From Pseudoalteromonas tunicata (GTDB taxonomy: Bacteria > Pseudomonadota > Gammaproteobacteria > Enterobacterales > Alteromonadaceae), in contig NZ_CP011032.1 in NCBI RefSeq assembly GCF_002310815.1, positions 1,218,001-1,282,000 on the forward strand: a stretch of DNA of 64,000 nucleotides. The letters are read 5' to 3'. Made by a program: the position numbers and the translations under genes. How positions within the stretch are numbered: the first letter of the stretch is position 1; each line of letters opens with the position of its first letter. This document shows, piece after piece, positions 54,966-64,000 of the stretch. Under the pieces are notes generated by a model. The model searched no databases and was not told the origin of the DNA. It saw only the letters and a program-made list of their open reading frames with translations.

Positions 54966-56307
54966 AAAGCATTTTGGTACAGATGGTGTACGTGGTTTAG
55001 TGGGCGAGTACCCAATTACACCTGGTTTTGCCTTAAAGCTAGGTTGGGCTGCAGGTAAGGTATTATCAAAAGCAGGCACTAAAAAAGTACTTATTGGTAA
55101 AGATACTCGCATTTCTGGTTATTTATTAGAAACATCTTTAGAAGCAGGGCTTATTTCAGCTGGGATTAATGTGGTGCTTTTAGGCCCGATGCCAACGCCT
55201 GCGGTAGCATATTTGACTCAAACATTTCGTGCCGAAGCTGGTATCGTTATTAGCGCTTCACACAATCCATTTCACGATAATGGGATTAAGTTCTTTTCAA
55301 GCCAGGGCCTAAAATTACCAGATGAAGTTGAACTCGAAATTGAAGCAATGCTCGATGAAGAGATGACGTGTGTATCTTCTGAGCTTTTAGGTAAAGCGCG
55401 TCGCTTAGAAAATGCAGATGGCCGTTATATTGAGTTTTGTAAAAGCCAGTTCCCAAATGGGATGTCGTTAGCTGGGCTCAAAATAGTCGTTGATTGTGCT
55501 AATGGTGCAACCTATCACATAGCCCCATCAGTATTAACTGAGTTAGGTGCTGAAGTTGTCAGTTTTGCCTGCCAACCAAATGGACTCAATATTAATCTTG
55601 AATGTGGTGCCACCCACGTTGATGCGTTGGTTCGCAAAGTATTAGAAGAAAAAGCTGATGTTGGTATTGCCTATGATGGTGATGGTGACCGAGTGATGAT
55701 GGTGGACCGTAAAGGCCGAGTATTTGATGGCGATGATATTGTTTATATTTTAGCATGCCAAGCTCAGCAAGATGGTAGTTTAGGTGATGGCGGTGTCGCT
55801 GGCACAGTCATGTCAAATATGGGGCTCGAAAATGCCTTGATTCAACGTGGTATTCCTTTTGCGCGAAGCAAAGTGGGCGACCGCTATGTCATGGAGTTAT
55901 TGAAAGAAAAAGGCTGGAAAATTGGAGGTGAAAGTTCGGGCCATATTTTGAATCTTAACCTTACTACGACAGGTGACGGTATTATTTCAAGTCTTCAGGT
56001 GCTTGCAGCTATGATAGCGCAAAATAAAACGCTAGAAGATTTAGGCAAAGGGTTTGTTAAGTACCCAATGAAAATGATTAATGTACGTTACCCGCAAAAT
56101 ACAGATCCTGTGAGTGATGAGCGAGTGCTAGCAGCGGTGCAAGAAGTTGAAACCGCTCTTGATGGCAAAGGCCGAGTTTTACTTCGTAAATCAGGTACTG
56201 AGCCTGTTGTTCGAGTTATGGTTGAAGCTGAACAAGAAAAGCAAGTACTCGATAGTGCGAAAAAAATCGCGCTAGTTGTTGAAAGTGTGAGCAATCAGAC
56301 TGTTTAA
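54955..56307 (+). CDS. glmM: Phosphoglucosamine mutase
   Basis: A 450-residue enzyme: [20 protein letters not shown], the phosphoserine site S102 in ISASHNP, the metal motif DGDGDR and the sugar-binding GGESSGH. It converts glucosamine-6-phosphate to glucosamine-1-phosphate for UDP-GlcNAc (peptidoglycan and LPS). The start is the GTG at 54955 (AAGGA 10 nt upstream), within the end of folP. Confidence 0.96.
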   Translation: MSNKKHFGTDGVRGLVGEYPITPGFALKLGWAAGKVLSKAGTKKVLIGKDTRISGYLLETSLEAGLISAGINVVLLGPMPTPAVAYLTQTFRAEAGIVISASHNPFHDNGIKFFSSQGLKLPDEVELEIEAMLDEEMTCVSSELLGKARRLENADGRYIEFCKSQFPNGMSLAGLKIVVDCANGATYHIAPSVLTELGAEVVSFACQPNGLNINLECGATHVDALVRKVLEEKADVGIAYDGDGDRVMMVDRKGRVFDGDDIVYILACQAQQDGSLGDGGVAGTVMSNMGLENALIQRGIPFARSKVGDRYVMELLKEKGWKIGGESSGHILNLNLTTTGDGIISSLQVLAAMIAQNKTLEDLGKGFVKYPMKMINVRYPQNTDPVSDERVLAAVQEVETALDGKGRVLLRKSGTEPVVRVMVEAEQEKQVLDSAKKIALVVESVSNQTV

Positions 56308-56378
56308 TCAAACAATTTTCTTGAATCTTAGGGTGAGTCGAGTTAGTATCTCGCCCGCTAAATGAGTTGGAGTAATTA

Positions 56379-57128
56379 ATGAAATTACGTAAACAAATGG
56401 TTGCAGGCAACTGGAAAATGAATGGTTCAGTTGAGCTGGTAAACCAAATTGCCAACGCAATTTCAGCTGTAGAGCTAGATAAAGTAGATGTGGTAGTTTT
56501 TCCTCCTTATCCTTTGTTAAATAATGCTTTGCAAAACGAACTTGTGGTAGGTGCACAGTCTGTCTCAGAACATGAAGCAGGTGCATATACCGGTGAAATT
56601 GACGCTCAGTTACTTGCTGAGTTAGGTTGTAAATATACTTTAGTTGGGCATTCAGAACGACGCAGCATTTATGGTGAGTCGGATGAAGTTGTTGCTAGTA
56701 AATTTCAACGTGCTCAATGCCAAGGATTAATACCTGTACTTTGTGTTGGTGAATCAGAACAAGAACGTGAACAGAATTTAACCGAGTCTGTTGTTTCTCG
56801 TCAAATAGATGCAGTAATCAACAAATTAGGTGTGGTGTCTTTAGTTAAGTCTGTGATAGCATACGAGCCGGTTTGGGCGATAGGCACAGGTAAAACTGCA
56901 ACGCCAGAACAAGCACAGCAAGTGCACAAGTTTATTCGAGACAAAATTGCCTCACTTGATGACGCAGTTTCTCAATCTTTAATATTGCTCTATGGTGGCA
57001 GTGTTAATGAAAAAAATAGTGAATTACTGTTTGCACAACCTGATATTGATGGTGGCCTAGTAGGCGGAGCAAGTCTAAATCCAGATAGCTTTGTCAATAT
57101 TTGTAAAAGTGCACAAGGAAACGTATAG
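56379..57128 (+). CDS. tpiA: Triosephosphate isomerase
   Basis: A 249-residue TIM-barrel enzyme: GNWKMNG (Lys near the N terminus), catalytic His in VGHSERRS, catalytic Glu in AYEPVWAIGTG, and GGSVNEKN. It interconverts the triose phosphates of glycolysis. Stop and the secG ATG are adjacent. Confidence 0.97.
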   Translation: MKLRKQMVAGNWKMNGSVELVNQIANAISAVELDKVDVVVFPPYPLLNNALQNELVVGAQSVSEHEAGAYTGEIDAQLLAELGCKYTLVGHSERRSIYGESDEVVASKFQRAQCQGLIPVLCVGESEQEREQNLTESVVSRQIDAVINKLGVVSLVKSVIAYEPVWAIGTGKTATPEQAQQVHKFIRDKIASLDDAVSQSLILLYGGSVNEKNSELLFAQPDIDGGLVGGASLNPDSFVNICKSAQGNV

Positions 57129-57485
57129 ATGTACGAAATTTTGTTGATAGTTTATTTAATTGTTGCTTTGGCACTTATTGGTATGGTGTTAATTCAGCAA
57201 GGAAAGGGCGCAGATATGGGCTCTTCGTTTGGCGCAGGTGCATCTGCTACTGTATTTGGTTCAAGTGGCGCTGGCAACTTTATGACCAAAACAACAACAA
57301 CTCTTGCAGCTGTGTTTTTTGTACTAAGTATTGTTCTTGGTAATTTAACTGCTGGTCAGATTAAGAAGACTGATGAGTGGACTGATTTATCAACAGCTCC
57401 TTCAGCTGAAGTTGTAGAGAAAATTATCCCTGCAGCTGAAGATGTACCAGTATCTGAGAACAAAAAGAGCGACGTACCAAACTAA
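57129..57485 (+). CDS. secG: Preprotein translocase subunit SecG
   Basis: A 118-residue protein with two transmembrane helices (about 3-22 and 55-74) and the loop GKGADMGSSFGAGASATVFG typical of SecG. Accessory part of SecYEG. Immediately before tRNA-Leu, as in E. coli (leuU). Confidence 0.95.
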   Translation: MYEILLIVYLIVALALIGMVLIQQGKGADMGSSFGAGASATVFGSSGAGNFMTKTTTTLAAVFFVLSIVLGNLTAGQIKKTDEWTDLSTAPSAEVVEKIIPAAEDVPVSENKKSDVPN

Positions 57486-57492
57486 AGAATTT

Positions 57493-57578
57493 GCCGTGGT
57501 GGTGGAATTGGTAGACACGCCATCTTGAGGGGGTGGTGAGCTATGCTCGTGCGGGTTCAAGTCCCGCTCACGGCACCA
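57493..57578 (+). tRNA. leuU: tRNA-Leu (anticodon GAG)
   Basis: 86 nt including an encoded CCA end. Acceptor GCCGTGG/TCACGGC, anticodon stem CCATC/GGTGG, loop TTGAGGG giving anticodon GAG (57527-57529), long variable arm and T arm GCGGG-TTCAAGT-CCCGC. Reads CUC/CUU leucine codons. Directly follows secG. Confidence 0.97.
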
Positions 57579-57581
57579 AAT

Positions 57582-57610
57582 AAAAAAGCCAGTCTTCTGA
57601 CTGGCTTTTT
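57582..57610. terminator. Terminator after tRNA-Leu
   Basis: AAAAAAGCCAGTC-TTCT-GACTGGCTTTTT, 4 bp past the tRNA; probably bidirectional with the convergent gene. Confidence 0.92.
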
Positions 57611-57631
57611 GCTTTTTAAATTTCATCTATT

Positions 57632-58039
57632 CTAGAACTTTGCAATTACTTTTACGCCATCAGTTACTTTATTGGCATCGATAAAACCAATCGCATTTTC
57701 AGTACTAGCAACAAAATTTATCATTGCAGCGCTATTATCGACTTTTTGTGGTGGCGTACCTTTGCCAGTGAATACCAATTTTGACCAGTATGCATTAACT
57801 TGGCTACTCGATTTCTTGAGGACTTTTTCATTAAATTCCGAGGTAATAGGATCACCGTCACCTAAACTTGCGATATCAATTTTATTACCATTAGCAAATG
57901 ATTTTGTTTTACCTAAATAAATCTTTGCGATTTCATCTTGATCTAGAGTTACTGTTGAAGATGGATGGACTACCACTGCAACTTCAGCCATTACATTTAA
58001 ACTCGATGATAATAAAAATACCGAAATTAGCTTATTCAT
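57632..58039 (-). CDS. Small phosphate-binding-like periplasmic protein
   Basis: A 135-residue exported protein: signal peptide about 1-18 (VMA), then a PstS-like periplasmic-binding fold fragment: VVHPSSTVTLDQDEIAKIYL, GKTKSFANGNKID and NAIGFIDANKV. It is about half the length of PstS proteins and likely binds a small anion, phosphate being the best guess. It is 11 bp downstream of a porin gene. Confidence 0.82.
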   Translation of the reverse strand: MNKLISVFLLSSSLNVMAEVAVVVHPSSTVTLDQDEIAKIYLGKTKSFANGNKIDIASLGDGDPITSEFNEKVLKKSSSQVNAYWSKLVFTGKGTPPQKVDNSAAMINFVASTENAIGFIDANKVTDGVKVIAKF

Positions 58040-58050
58040 ATTCAGACTCC

Positions 58051-59244
58051 TTAAAATACCAAATCTACGCCAAATGCGATTACGTCGCTGTCTTTGTTTG
58101 TAATGGCATTATCCACTACCGTGTAGTCGACTTTAAATGCTGCCGATGGATGGAAGTCATAACGAACCCCAAATGAATACGAGCTTGAATCTATAGTTGT
58201 TCCTGCAATTGCTGCATTCGTTAAGTCTCGAAGTAATGGGGCATTTGGATTGGTTGGATCTGTTGATAGAGGAAGCGTGCCATAAACAGGGTGAACAAAG
58301 GTGGTTGGTATGGTATTAAATTTACTTTTCTCGTGTTCTACATCTCGACTTTCATAGGTCATATGAATGAGCCAATTATCAATTCGATAACCTGCCGCTA
58401 GGTAAAACTGCTTTTGTGGCGCGACAAAGCTATCTTTGACCTCCAGTTCGGTATATTCGCCATCGAGTAAAAAGTTTTCATAATCGATTGAGAATCCGAT
58501 ACCTAAAAAACTGCCATCATCTCTTTCAATTAATAAGTCATCAGTTTGCGTTGTTAACCCATAGCTATTTAGACCTGCAATCAAACCTGTAAATTCGGGG
58601 GAATTTTGTGCACTAATACTTGTTTCTGCAATTAAATAGGCAGCGCGCAAGCTTAACCAATCGTACGCAAGCGTCCAGTTGATACCGGTAATTGCGTTTA
58701 ATTTAGCTGGGTCATTATCAGTAAATGTGGCCACATCACCACTGTAAGCTCCTCCAATGAGCTGTAATGTTGAATCCCAACTCCCAAGTTGGGAGTTGTA
58801 GACAAAACTAACTCCTTCATAAGTAGAAAATGCGAGGTTATAAACAGATTTAGGTGGACGTATCCAGCGGTAGGCATATCCAACATCAAGAAAATCAGAA
58901 TAACGATAAAATGGCACTCGCATTCTTCCAGCACTCACTTGGGTATGATCATTGATTTGATAAGTCAGGTAAGCCCATTCAAATTCAGCATTGTAATCAT
59001 TTTCCCCTTTAGCAACAATTTGAGCTGTTGCTGAGAGGTTATCTTGTAAGTCGGCAGAAATTTGTAGTGCAAATAAACTTTCATTTTCAAATGAGAGCTC
59101 GTCGCTATAACCAAATAATTCAGTATTCTTATCTAAAGCCATGCCACCAATCACAGAAGCAAAGCCATTAATCCTCACTTCAGCGTGTGCAGGAATACTT
59201 GAACAAATAATAGCGATCGTTCCGGCTAAGAGTTTTAATTTCAT
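58051..59244 (-). CDS. Outer-membrane porin
   Basis: A 397-residue beta-barrel protein: signal peptide about 1-21 (IPAHA), INGFASVIGG start, alternating strands, and C-terminal VIAFGVDLVF. Pore for small solutes; substrate unknown. Its partner gene encodes a phosphate-binding-like protein, hinting at an anion system. No Pho box could be recognised in the region before it. Confidence 0.86.
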   Translation of the reverse strand: MKLKLLAGTIAIICSSIPAHAEVRINGFASVIGGMALDKNTELFGYSDELSFENESLFALQISADLQDNLSATAQIVAKGENDYNAEFEWAYLTYQINDHTQVSAGRMRVPFYRYSDFLDVGYAYRWIRPPKSVYNLAFSTYEGVSFVYNSQLGSWDSTLQLIGGAYSGDVATFTDNDPAKLNAITGINWTLAYDWLSLRAAYLIAETSISAQNSPEFTGLIAGLNSYGLTTQTDDLLIERDDGSFLGIGFSIDYENFLLDGEYTELEVKDSFVAPQKQFYLAAGYRIDNWLIHMTYESRDVEHEKSKFNTIPTTFVHPVYGTLPLSTDPTNPNAPLLRDLTNAAIAGTTIDSSSYSFGVRYDFHPSAAFKVDYTVVDNAITNKDSDVIAFGVDLVF

Positions 59245-59391
59245 ATGGTTTCATCCTGAGTACTATTTTTATAAAAATCAGTCTTTGCAAGTGTAGTAAC
59301 TCGCTGATTTTTTGCAAAGTTTGTATGAAATATAAACAGCTCTAACTGTGAGATTTTGGGCTGCGCACTGCGCAGCTAAGACAGGTTTTGA

Positions 59392-59721
59392 TTATTTAGT
59401 ACGAGAAAAGAAAAGCTCAATATTTTCTGTTAATTGTTCTTCAAATTGTTCTTCAAAGCTATTTTTATCCGTTTTAAATAATGTCAGGTAAATACCTACT
59501 TTTGCATCATCAAGGTTGCGCTGATTTATGCTGTATTCCCATTCAGGTAAGCTTTTATCAAAACGAGGTATGACGCTTAATTCGGCAAAATAAAATTGAT
59601 GTAAGTGACTATTTACAAATGTACAAAAGCTTTCAACGTGGTCAATTCCTTGTGGGCCAAGGCAACCGGGCTCTAACCGAAATAACACAGATAATTTTTT
59701 TTCTTTTGGGATAGACTGCAT
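59392..59721 (-). CDS. Uncharacterised soluble protein
   Basis: A 109-residue acidic protein with no signal or membrane segment: start MQSIPKEKKLSVLFRLEPGC, YFAELSVIPRFDKSLPEWEY, long charged helix (FEEQFEEQLTENIELFF). I do not recognise the family. Separate from its neighbours by 49 and 147 bp. Confidence 0.65.
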   Translation of the reverse strand: MQSIPKEKKLSVLFRLEPGCLGPQGIDHVESFCTFVNSHLHQFYFAELSVIPRFDKSLPEWEYSINQRNLDDAKVGIYLTLFKTDKNSFEEQFEEQLTENIELFFSRTK

Positions 59722-59770
59722 GTTTTTAACCTTGAGCTCGCTTTAAGCTAATCTTAGTTGAAAAATAAAA

Positions 59771-60271
59771 TTATAAAACTTGATAGCCAAACCAATCAGG
59801 ATGCAACACTTGGTTTTTGCCGCTCGGTTCTAAATGAATATGATAGTTTAAATCTAATAGAGAGACCCTAAAACAATCATCAACATCATATAAGTCATCT
59901 TTATGTTGTAATTGCGCATTACTTAAAAGTTTCTGCATTGCCTTCTCTTTTGCTTCATAGCTAGATTTTGCTACAAACAAACCAAATTCATGCTGCTCTG
60001 CGAGGCTATCTTTTCTATAACCACCAAGGTTTACAAAAAATAATTTTAATTCAGAGTGTTGTTCGGTTTCTCTTAAAGATATTTTGTAACCATCGATTTC
60101 AGTGAGCTGGATATAAGAGTCAAGATGGACAGAATTTTTGTCGCCTATCCAGCGTTGCTTTAAAGTAGTATAGGTTTGTTCTATGGATTCGCCGGTAACA
60201 AATTGCACATCATGAATTTCAATGTTACCACCAAAAATACGTCCACCAAGGTAGGCTAAATATAAGTTCAT
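59771..60271 (-). CDS. DUF1543-family protein
   Basis: A 166-residue soluble protein matching DUF1543: start LYLAYLGGRIFGGNIEIHDV, FFVNLGGYRKDSLAEQHEFG and DDCFRVSLLDLNYHIHLE. Function unknown. Confidence 0.8.
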   Translation of the reverse strand: MNLYLAYLGGRIFGGNIEIHDVQFVTGESIEQTYTTLKQRWIGDKNSVHLDSYIQLTEIDGYKISLRETEQHSELKLFFVNLGGYRKDSLAEQHEFGLFVAKSSYEAKEKAMQKLLSNAQLQHKDDLYDVDDCFRVSLLDLNYHIHLEPSGKNQVLHPDWFGYQVL

Positions 60272-60422
60272 AGCATTTCTTCTTATAAGTTAAGTAACTA
60301 AGTTTATTTGTTATTTTATTCCAATACCAGTTTTGGCTGTTAAACATTAAAAACAATATAACACTGAGTTTATCGTGATTTGTTGGTATCATCTGCCAGT
60401 AAATGTTTAAAGAGAGTGTGAC

Positions 60423-61193
60423 GTGTCAAAAGAAATCGCCTATCAAAAGATGAATGCGTGTTCAAATGCGCATTTTCATCAATGTTTTTATTGTGGTTGT
60501 ATCGCCACTGAATTGGACTACGCACCACCAAAAAAATACGCCAAAGAGTACCAATTATCTGAAGATGATGGTGATTTTTATGCCGTGCCCAGTTGCTTTG
60601 AGTGCGTAACCTTGCTGTCGGGTTGTCAGGCTGCGTATGTGACACTCAGGCGAGATAAACTCAAAGCGTTATTAGCTAAAAAATATCAACAAGCGCTACA
60701 TGTTTATAATGTGTGGCAAGAAGACGAATTAGCGCTGCTGGATGATAATTTAGCAGGTAGTATTGCGGCAGGTTTGAAACTGGGTAAAGAGTCGCTTGAA
60801 CGAGTTGATTTTATTGGTTTTAGCTATGAAGTTGGTGGAGATGTTCATCATGTTTTACCTGCGGCAAAAATCCAAATTAATATTGATCAATATACTTTTT
60901 CAAGTACCAAAGCAGCCTTAGAATACGCCAATAAAACGTACCGAATTCCAAAAGCAACGCTTATCGATTTACTCGAAATTTATCAAGATGATTATAACCA
61001 AGCAATTTATCGTTTTGGCCAAATGCAATTAGAAAAAGAGCATGATAAAACATTAAAAAAGCGCTGTACCGAGTTTGCTAAACTACATAAGCAAAATGTC
61101 AAATTTGTAATTCGTACCGTAGAGCATTTTTTAAAAGAGGATGAGGAAATGAGTATTGAGACTGCGTTATGTAAATTGCAGCAACGGATCTAA
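60423..61193 (+). CDS. Orphan protein with a Cys-rich zinc-binding-like N terminus
   Basis: A 256-residue soluble protein I do not recognise. Residues 10-65 have CFYCGC, then CFECVTLLSGC, a pattern like a zinc ribbon or HNH-type fold (no clear HNH His). The rest is helical; the C-terminal part is lysine/glutamate rich (EKEHDKTLKKRCTEFAKLHK). Start is a GTG at 60423. It stands alone; no functional partner is visible. Confidence 0.7.
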   Translation: MSKEIAYQKMNACSNAHFHQCFYCGCIATELDYAPPKKYAKEYQLSEDDGDFYAVPSCFECVTLLSGCQAAYVTLRRDKLKALLAKKYQQALHVYNVWQEDELALLDDNLAGSIAAGLKLGKESLERVDFIGFSYEVGGDVHHVLPAAKIQINIDQYTFSSTKAALEYANKTYRIPKATLIDLLEIYQDDYNQAIYRFGQMQLEKEHDKTLKKRCTEFAKLHKQNVKFVIRTVEHFLKEDEEMSIETALCKLQQRI

Positions 61194-61619
61194 TCTTTAT
61201 TCAGATCTTTATAACAAAATTGGTTTTCGAAAAAGATTTATTGCTCTTCTCATCAGCATTATTTGCCACAAGAAATGACAAATAATCGATTTCTATATAT
61301 TAATTAAATCTAAAAAATATTTTTTAGTTATTAAATGATTAGGGTCAAATTTGGCCCTAAGATCCTTTCTTTGCCCTGAATTCTCTCAGGTTAATAAAAT
61401 GTTTCTGTTTATTGCTTCTGAAATAATCAGTAAAAAGAGTAAGAGCTCTAAACTTTGCAATTTAGATGGTTTTTGTTCTATCTATCTGATTTTAAATGAT
61501 TTTAAACTCTTACCTTAACGTAAACTGAATGTAAATTTTATCTTGGCGCAATCTTGAACTCTGTGTTAGCTTGTATTTAATTAGGTAATATTGTTAAGTT
61601 GAAGTTAACTGGAGGCGTT
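61194..61619. other. Intergenic region upstream of the chitinase gene
   Basis: About 425 bp with no gene seen. It holds a near-perfect 22-bp palindrome (TTAGGGTCAAATTTGGCCCT then AA, 61339-61360, one G-T pair), AT-rich stretches, and a possible -35 TTGAAC (61554-61559) near the chitinase start. The palindrome is a candidate operator. Confidence 0.6.
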
Positions 61620-64000
61620 GTGAAAAATACAAAAATAATGCACCGAGCATTTAAGCTCAGTACATTCTCTGTGCTCATTGGAGCTGCTGTAAGTGTACAA
61701 GCACAAACAGTTGATTGTACAAATATCGAACCGTGGCAAAGTGGTCCGGCTTATACGACTGGCCAAAAGGTACAAAAGGCCAATGAAGCGTATAAAGCTA
61801 AATGGTGGACTCAAGCAGATCCTGTAACACATTCAGGTCCTTGGCAGGAGTGGGAAAGCTTAGGTGAATGTTCTGCTACTACTGAACCAAATATAGACCC
61901 GACAGTTACGCTTACTCAGCCAAGTGAAAACACTGTTTTAACTGAAAAAGACAGCGTTGTCATAAAGGCGCAAGCTGCCGATGCTGACGGTATAGTCAAA
62001 CATGTTGAGTTTTTAGTTGATGGTCAGCTAATTTTAACTGACAGCAGTGATCCTTATGAAGCAACTTGGGTGGCGATTAAGGGGGCGCATACACTTACAG
62101 CGATTGTCGAAGATGACAAAGGTGCACGAACCACTTCTACAACTGTAACTGTTAAGGTTGATGCCGTGGATCCTGGTAATCAAGCACCTACATCATCGTT
62201 AGTTATTTCATCCGGTTCTACCAATGTTGACATTAATGACAGCGTTGTCTTGTCTTTGGCCGGTGCGGATACTGATGGTCAAGTAACCACTCTTGAGTTA
62301 TTTCAAAATGGCCAATCAGTACAATCAATTCAAGGAGATGGGGGCAGTTATAGCTTTTCTTCAGCAACAGCAGGGCGATTTGAATTTAGTTTAATAGCAA
62401 CTGATAATTTAGGTGCAACAGCAACAAGTGCATCAATTGTTATTAATGTTAAAGATGCAACCACTCCTCCTGATGGTGACAGAGATGCCTGTAAACCAGA
62501 GGGTTTGTATCAAACTCCAGGTGTAAATACTCCGTATTGTACTGTCTATGATAAAGATGGTCGCGAAGAGATGGGGGCAGATCATCCTCGTCGAGTTATT
62601 GGTTATTTCACCAGTTGGCGTACTGGAAAAAATGATCAGCCGAGTTATTTAGCCAAAGACATCCCGTGGGACAAAATTACTCATATTAATTATGCATTTG
62701 CTCATGTTGATGCCAATAACAAGGTATCAATAGGCGATGCTAATGCGGTTAATAATGCTGCCACGAACATGGAGTGGCCGGGTATTGAAGGCGCAGAAAT
62801 GGATCCAAGCTTTAGCTACAAAGGCCATTTTAATCTGCTTAACAAATACAAAAAGCTTTACCCTGATGTCAAAACATTAATTTCTGTTGGTGGCTGGGCT
62901 GAAACCGGCGGCTATTTTGGTGCTGATGGCAATCGCGTTGCTAGCGGCGGCTTTTATACCATGACGACTAATGCTGATGGTTCAGTGAATCAAGCTGGTA
63001 TTGATGCATTTGCCAAGAGTTCAGTTGAGTTTATCCAAAAGTATGGATTTGATGGGGTTGATATTGATTATGAATACCCATCGTCAATGAATGATTCAGG
63101 TCACCCTGATGATTTTCCAATTTCCAATGCTCGCCGTGCAGGGTTAAATGCATCATATCAAGTCATGATGAAGCGTTTACGTGAAGAACTTGATATTGCA
63201 GGTGAAAAAGCGGGTAAACATTATATGTTAACTATTGCTTCACCGTCATCGGGTTATTTATTACGTGGTATGGAAACGTTCCAAGTCACCAAATATCTCG
63301 ATTATGTAAACATCATGTCTTATGACTTACATGGCGCGTGGAACGATCACGTTGGTCATAACGCGGCTTTATATGATACAGGTAAAGATTCTGAGCTTGC
63401 TGCCTGGAATGTCTATGGCACCAAAGAGTTTGAAGGCATTGGCTATCTCAATACTGACTGGGCCGTGACTTATTTCCGTGGTGGGTTAAGTGCAGGTCGC
63501 ATTAATATTGGTGTGCCATATTACACCCGTGGTTTTAGAAATGTATCAGGCGGTACCGATGGTTTATGGGGTAAAGCTGCACTTCCTAATCAAGCTGATT
63601 GTCCGGTTGGCACCGGTGTTGGTGAGAAGAACAACTGCGGTAATGGCGCTGTGGGCATTGACAACCTTTGGCACGACTTAGGTAAGAATAACGAAGAAAT
63701 TCCTGCTGGTAGTAATCCGCTATGGCATGTTAAAAACCTGCAAAATGGCATTGTGCCATCATATCTTACCGCTTATGGACTTGATCCGGCCAATGTGCCT
63801 GACGACCAGTTAGTTGGAACTTACGCGCGTAAATACGACAGTGTTGCGGTTGCGCCCTGGTTATGGAATGCAGAGAAAAAAGTATTCCTATCGATTGAAG
63901 ATGAAGAGTCGATGGCCACTAAAGTTGATTACATTATCAATAAAGGTCTTGGCGGTATTATGTTCTGGGAATTAGCGGGAGATTTTGATTATGACTCCGT
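61620..64000 (+). CDS. Secreted GH18 chitinase with CBM5/12 and Ig-like repeats, cut by window end
   Basis: About 793 codons are visible and the 3' end lies beyond the window. A GTG start after GGAGG precedes a signal peptide (to about residue 31, VQA). A CBM5/12-type chitin-binding domain (about 33-80; EAYKAKWWTQADPV) and two bacterial Ig-like repeats (about 88-180 and 186-275) follow. The GH18 barrel begins about residue 320 (RRVIGYFTSWRTG); the catalytic DxxDxDxE is D478-E485 (DGVDIDYE), then MSYDLHGAWN and an insertion domain. Exported for chitin breakdown outside the cell; ChiA-like. Confidence 0.93.
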   Translation, partial: MKNTKIMHRAFKLSTFSVLIGAAVSVQAQTVDCTNIEPWQSGPAYTTGQKVQKANEAYKAKWWTQADPVTHSGPWQEWESLGECSATTEPNIDPTVTLTQPSENTVLTEKDSVVIKAQAADADGIVKHVEFLVDGQLILTDSSDPYEATWVAIKGAHTLTAIVEDDKGARTTSTTVTVKVDAVDPGNQAPTSSLVISSGSTNVDINDSVVLSLAGADTDGQVTTLELFQNGQSVQSIQGDGGSYSFSSATAGRFEFSLIATDNLGATATSASIVINVKDATTPPDGDRDACKPEGLYQTPGVNTPYCTVYDKDGREEMGADHPRRVIGYFTSWRTGKNDQPSYLAKDIPWDKITHINYAFAHVDANNKVSIGDANAVNNAATNMEWPGIEGAEMDPSFSYKGHFNLLNKYKKLYPDVKTLISVGGWAETGGYFGADGNRVASGGFYTMTTNADGSVNQAGIDAFAKSSVEFIQKYGFDGVDIDYEYPSSMNDSGHPDDFPISNARRAGLNASYQVMMKRLREELDIAGEKAGKHYMLTIASPSSGYLLRGMETFQVTKYLDYVNIMSYDLHGAWNDHVGHNAALYDTGKDSELAAWNVYGTKEFEGIGYLNTDWAVTYFRGGLSAGRINIGVPYYTRGFRNVSGGTDGLWGKAALPNQADCPVGTGVGEKNNCGNGAVGIDNLWHDLGKNNEEIPAGSNPLWHVKNLQNGIVPSYLTAYGLDPANVPDDQLVGTYARKYDSVAVAPWLWNAEKKVFLSIEDEESMATKVDYIINKGLGGIMFWELAGDFDYDS

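Noticed and set aside
59245..59391. Pho box before the porin gene
   Set aside because: No convincing pair of CTGTCAT-type repeats; the phosphate link rests only on the adjacent binding-like protein.
61605..61832. Minus-strand ORF antisense to the chitinase 5' end
   Set aside because: The plus-strand chitinase signal peptide and CBM domain are clear here; the antisense frame has no support.
63490..63681. Plus-strand ORF inside the chitinase
   Set aside because: Out of frame with the GH18 catalytic domain, which continues across it.
1..64000. CRISPR arrays, insertion sequences, phage or integron elements
   Set aside because: No regular direct-repeat array, transposase, integrase or terminal-repeat pair was seen; the inverted repeats noted are hairpins or operator-like sites.

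Overview
The window reads as a chromosomal segment of a marine gammaproteobacterium of the Alteromonadales, most likely Pseudoalteromonas or a close relative. This is an inference from moderately AT-rich DNA, gene order such as nhaB/fadR and ilvC/ilvY, many TonB-dependent receptors, M28/M75-type envelope proteins, DUF3019, and a multidomain GH18 chitinase with a CBM5/12-type domain. I see no insertion sequence, prophage, integrase, CRISPR array or rRNA; it looks like core chromosome with small accessory islands.

Layout. 0-9 kb: the 5' end of pheA (minus strand) behind a complete phenylalanine attenuator with a PheL-type leader peptide; a large CACHE-HAMP-PAS-GGDEF-EAL protein; a double-receiver protein and YciH; a STAS / REC-PP2C-HATPase partner-switching pair (CrsA/CrsR or HsbA/HsbR type); a GAF protein; an aromatic aminotransferase (tyrB-like). 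9-19 kb: yebG with a LexA box, a ComEA-like protein, dsbB, nhaB/fadR, a 2-Cys peroxiredoxin, a TonB-dependent receptor, smpB, ratA-ratB and bamE. 19-27 kb: a GIY-YIG protein, an M28 peptidase with a TPR lipoprotein, a chemoreceptor with a DyP peroxidase, and ilvC/ilvY.

27-48 kb: two copies of the same four-gene module, in opposite orientations about 14.5 kb apart: MipA/OmpV outer-membrane protein, DUF3019 periplasmic protein, OmpR-type response regulator, sensor kinase. Between them lie an iron-type locus (DUF4856 lipoprotein, imelysin-like lipoprotein, TonB receptor, fatty acid hydroxylase/sterol desaturase, with two Fur-like sites), pepD, DUF3820, a CPA2 antiporter with a TrkA-N domain, Spo0M, a rhomboid protease, an ElaA acetyltransferase and an NSS transporter. 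The repeated module is my best candidate for an under-described system: a likely envelope-sensing circuit.

48-64 kb: a lipoprotein, a class C beta-lactamase-like hydrolase with a SixA-like phosphatase, then the conserved housekeeping block yhbY / rlmE-ftsH-folP-glmM-tpiA-secG-tRNA-Leu(GAG), a phosphate-binding-like small protein with a porin, three poorly known proteins, and a secreted chitinase cut by the window end. All calls come from reading sequence and translations; no database search was run.
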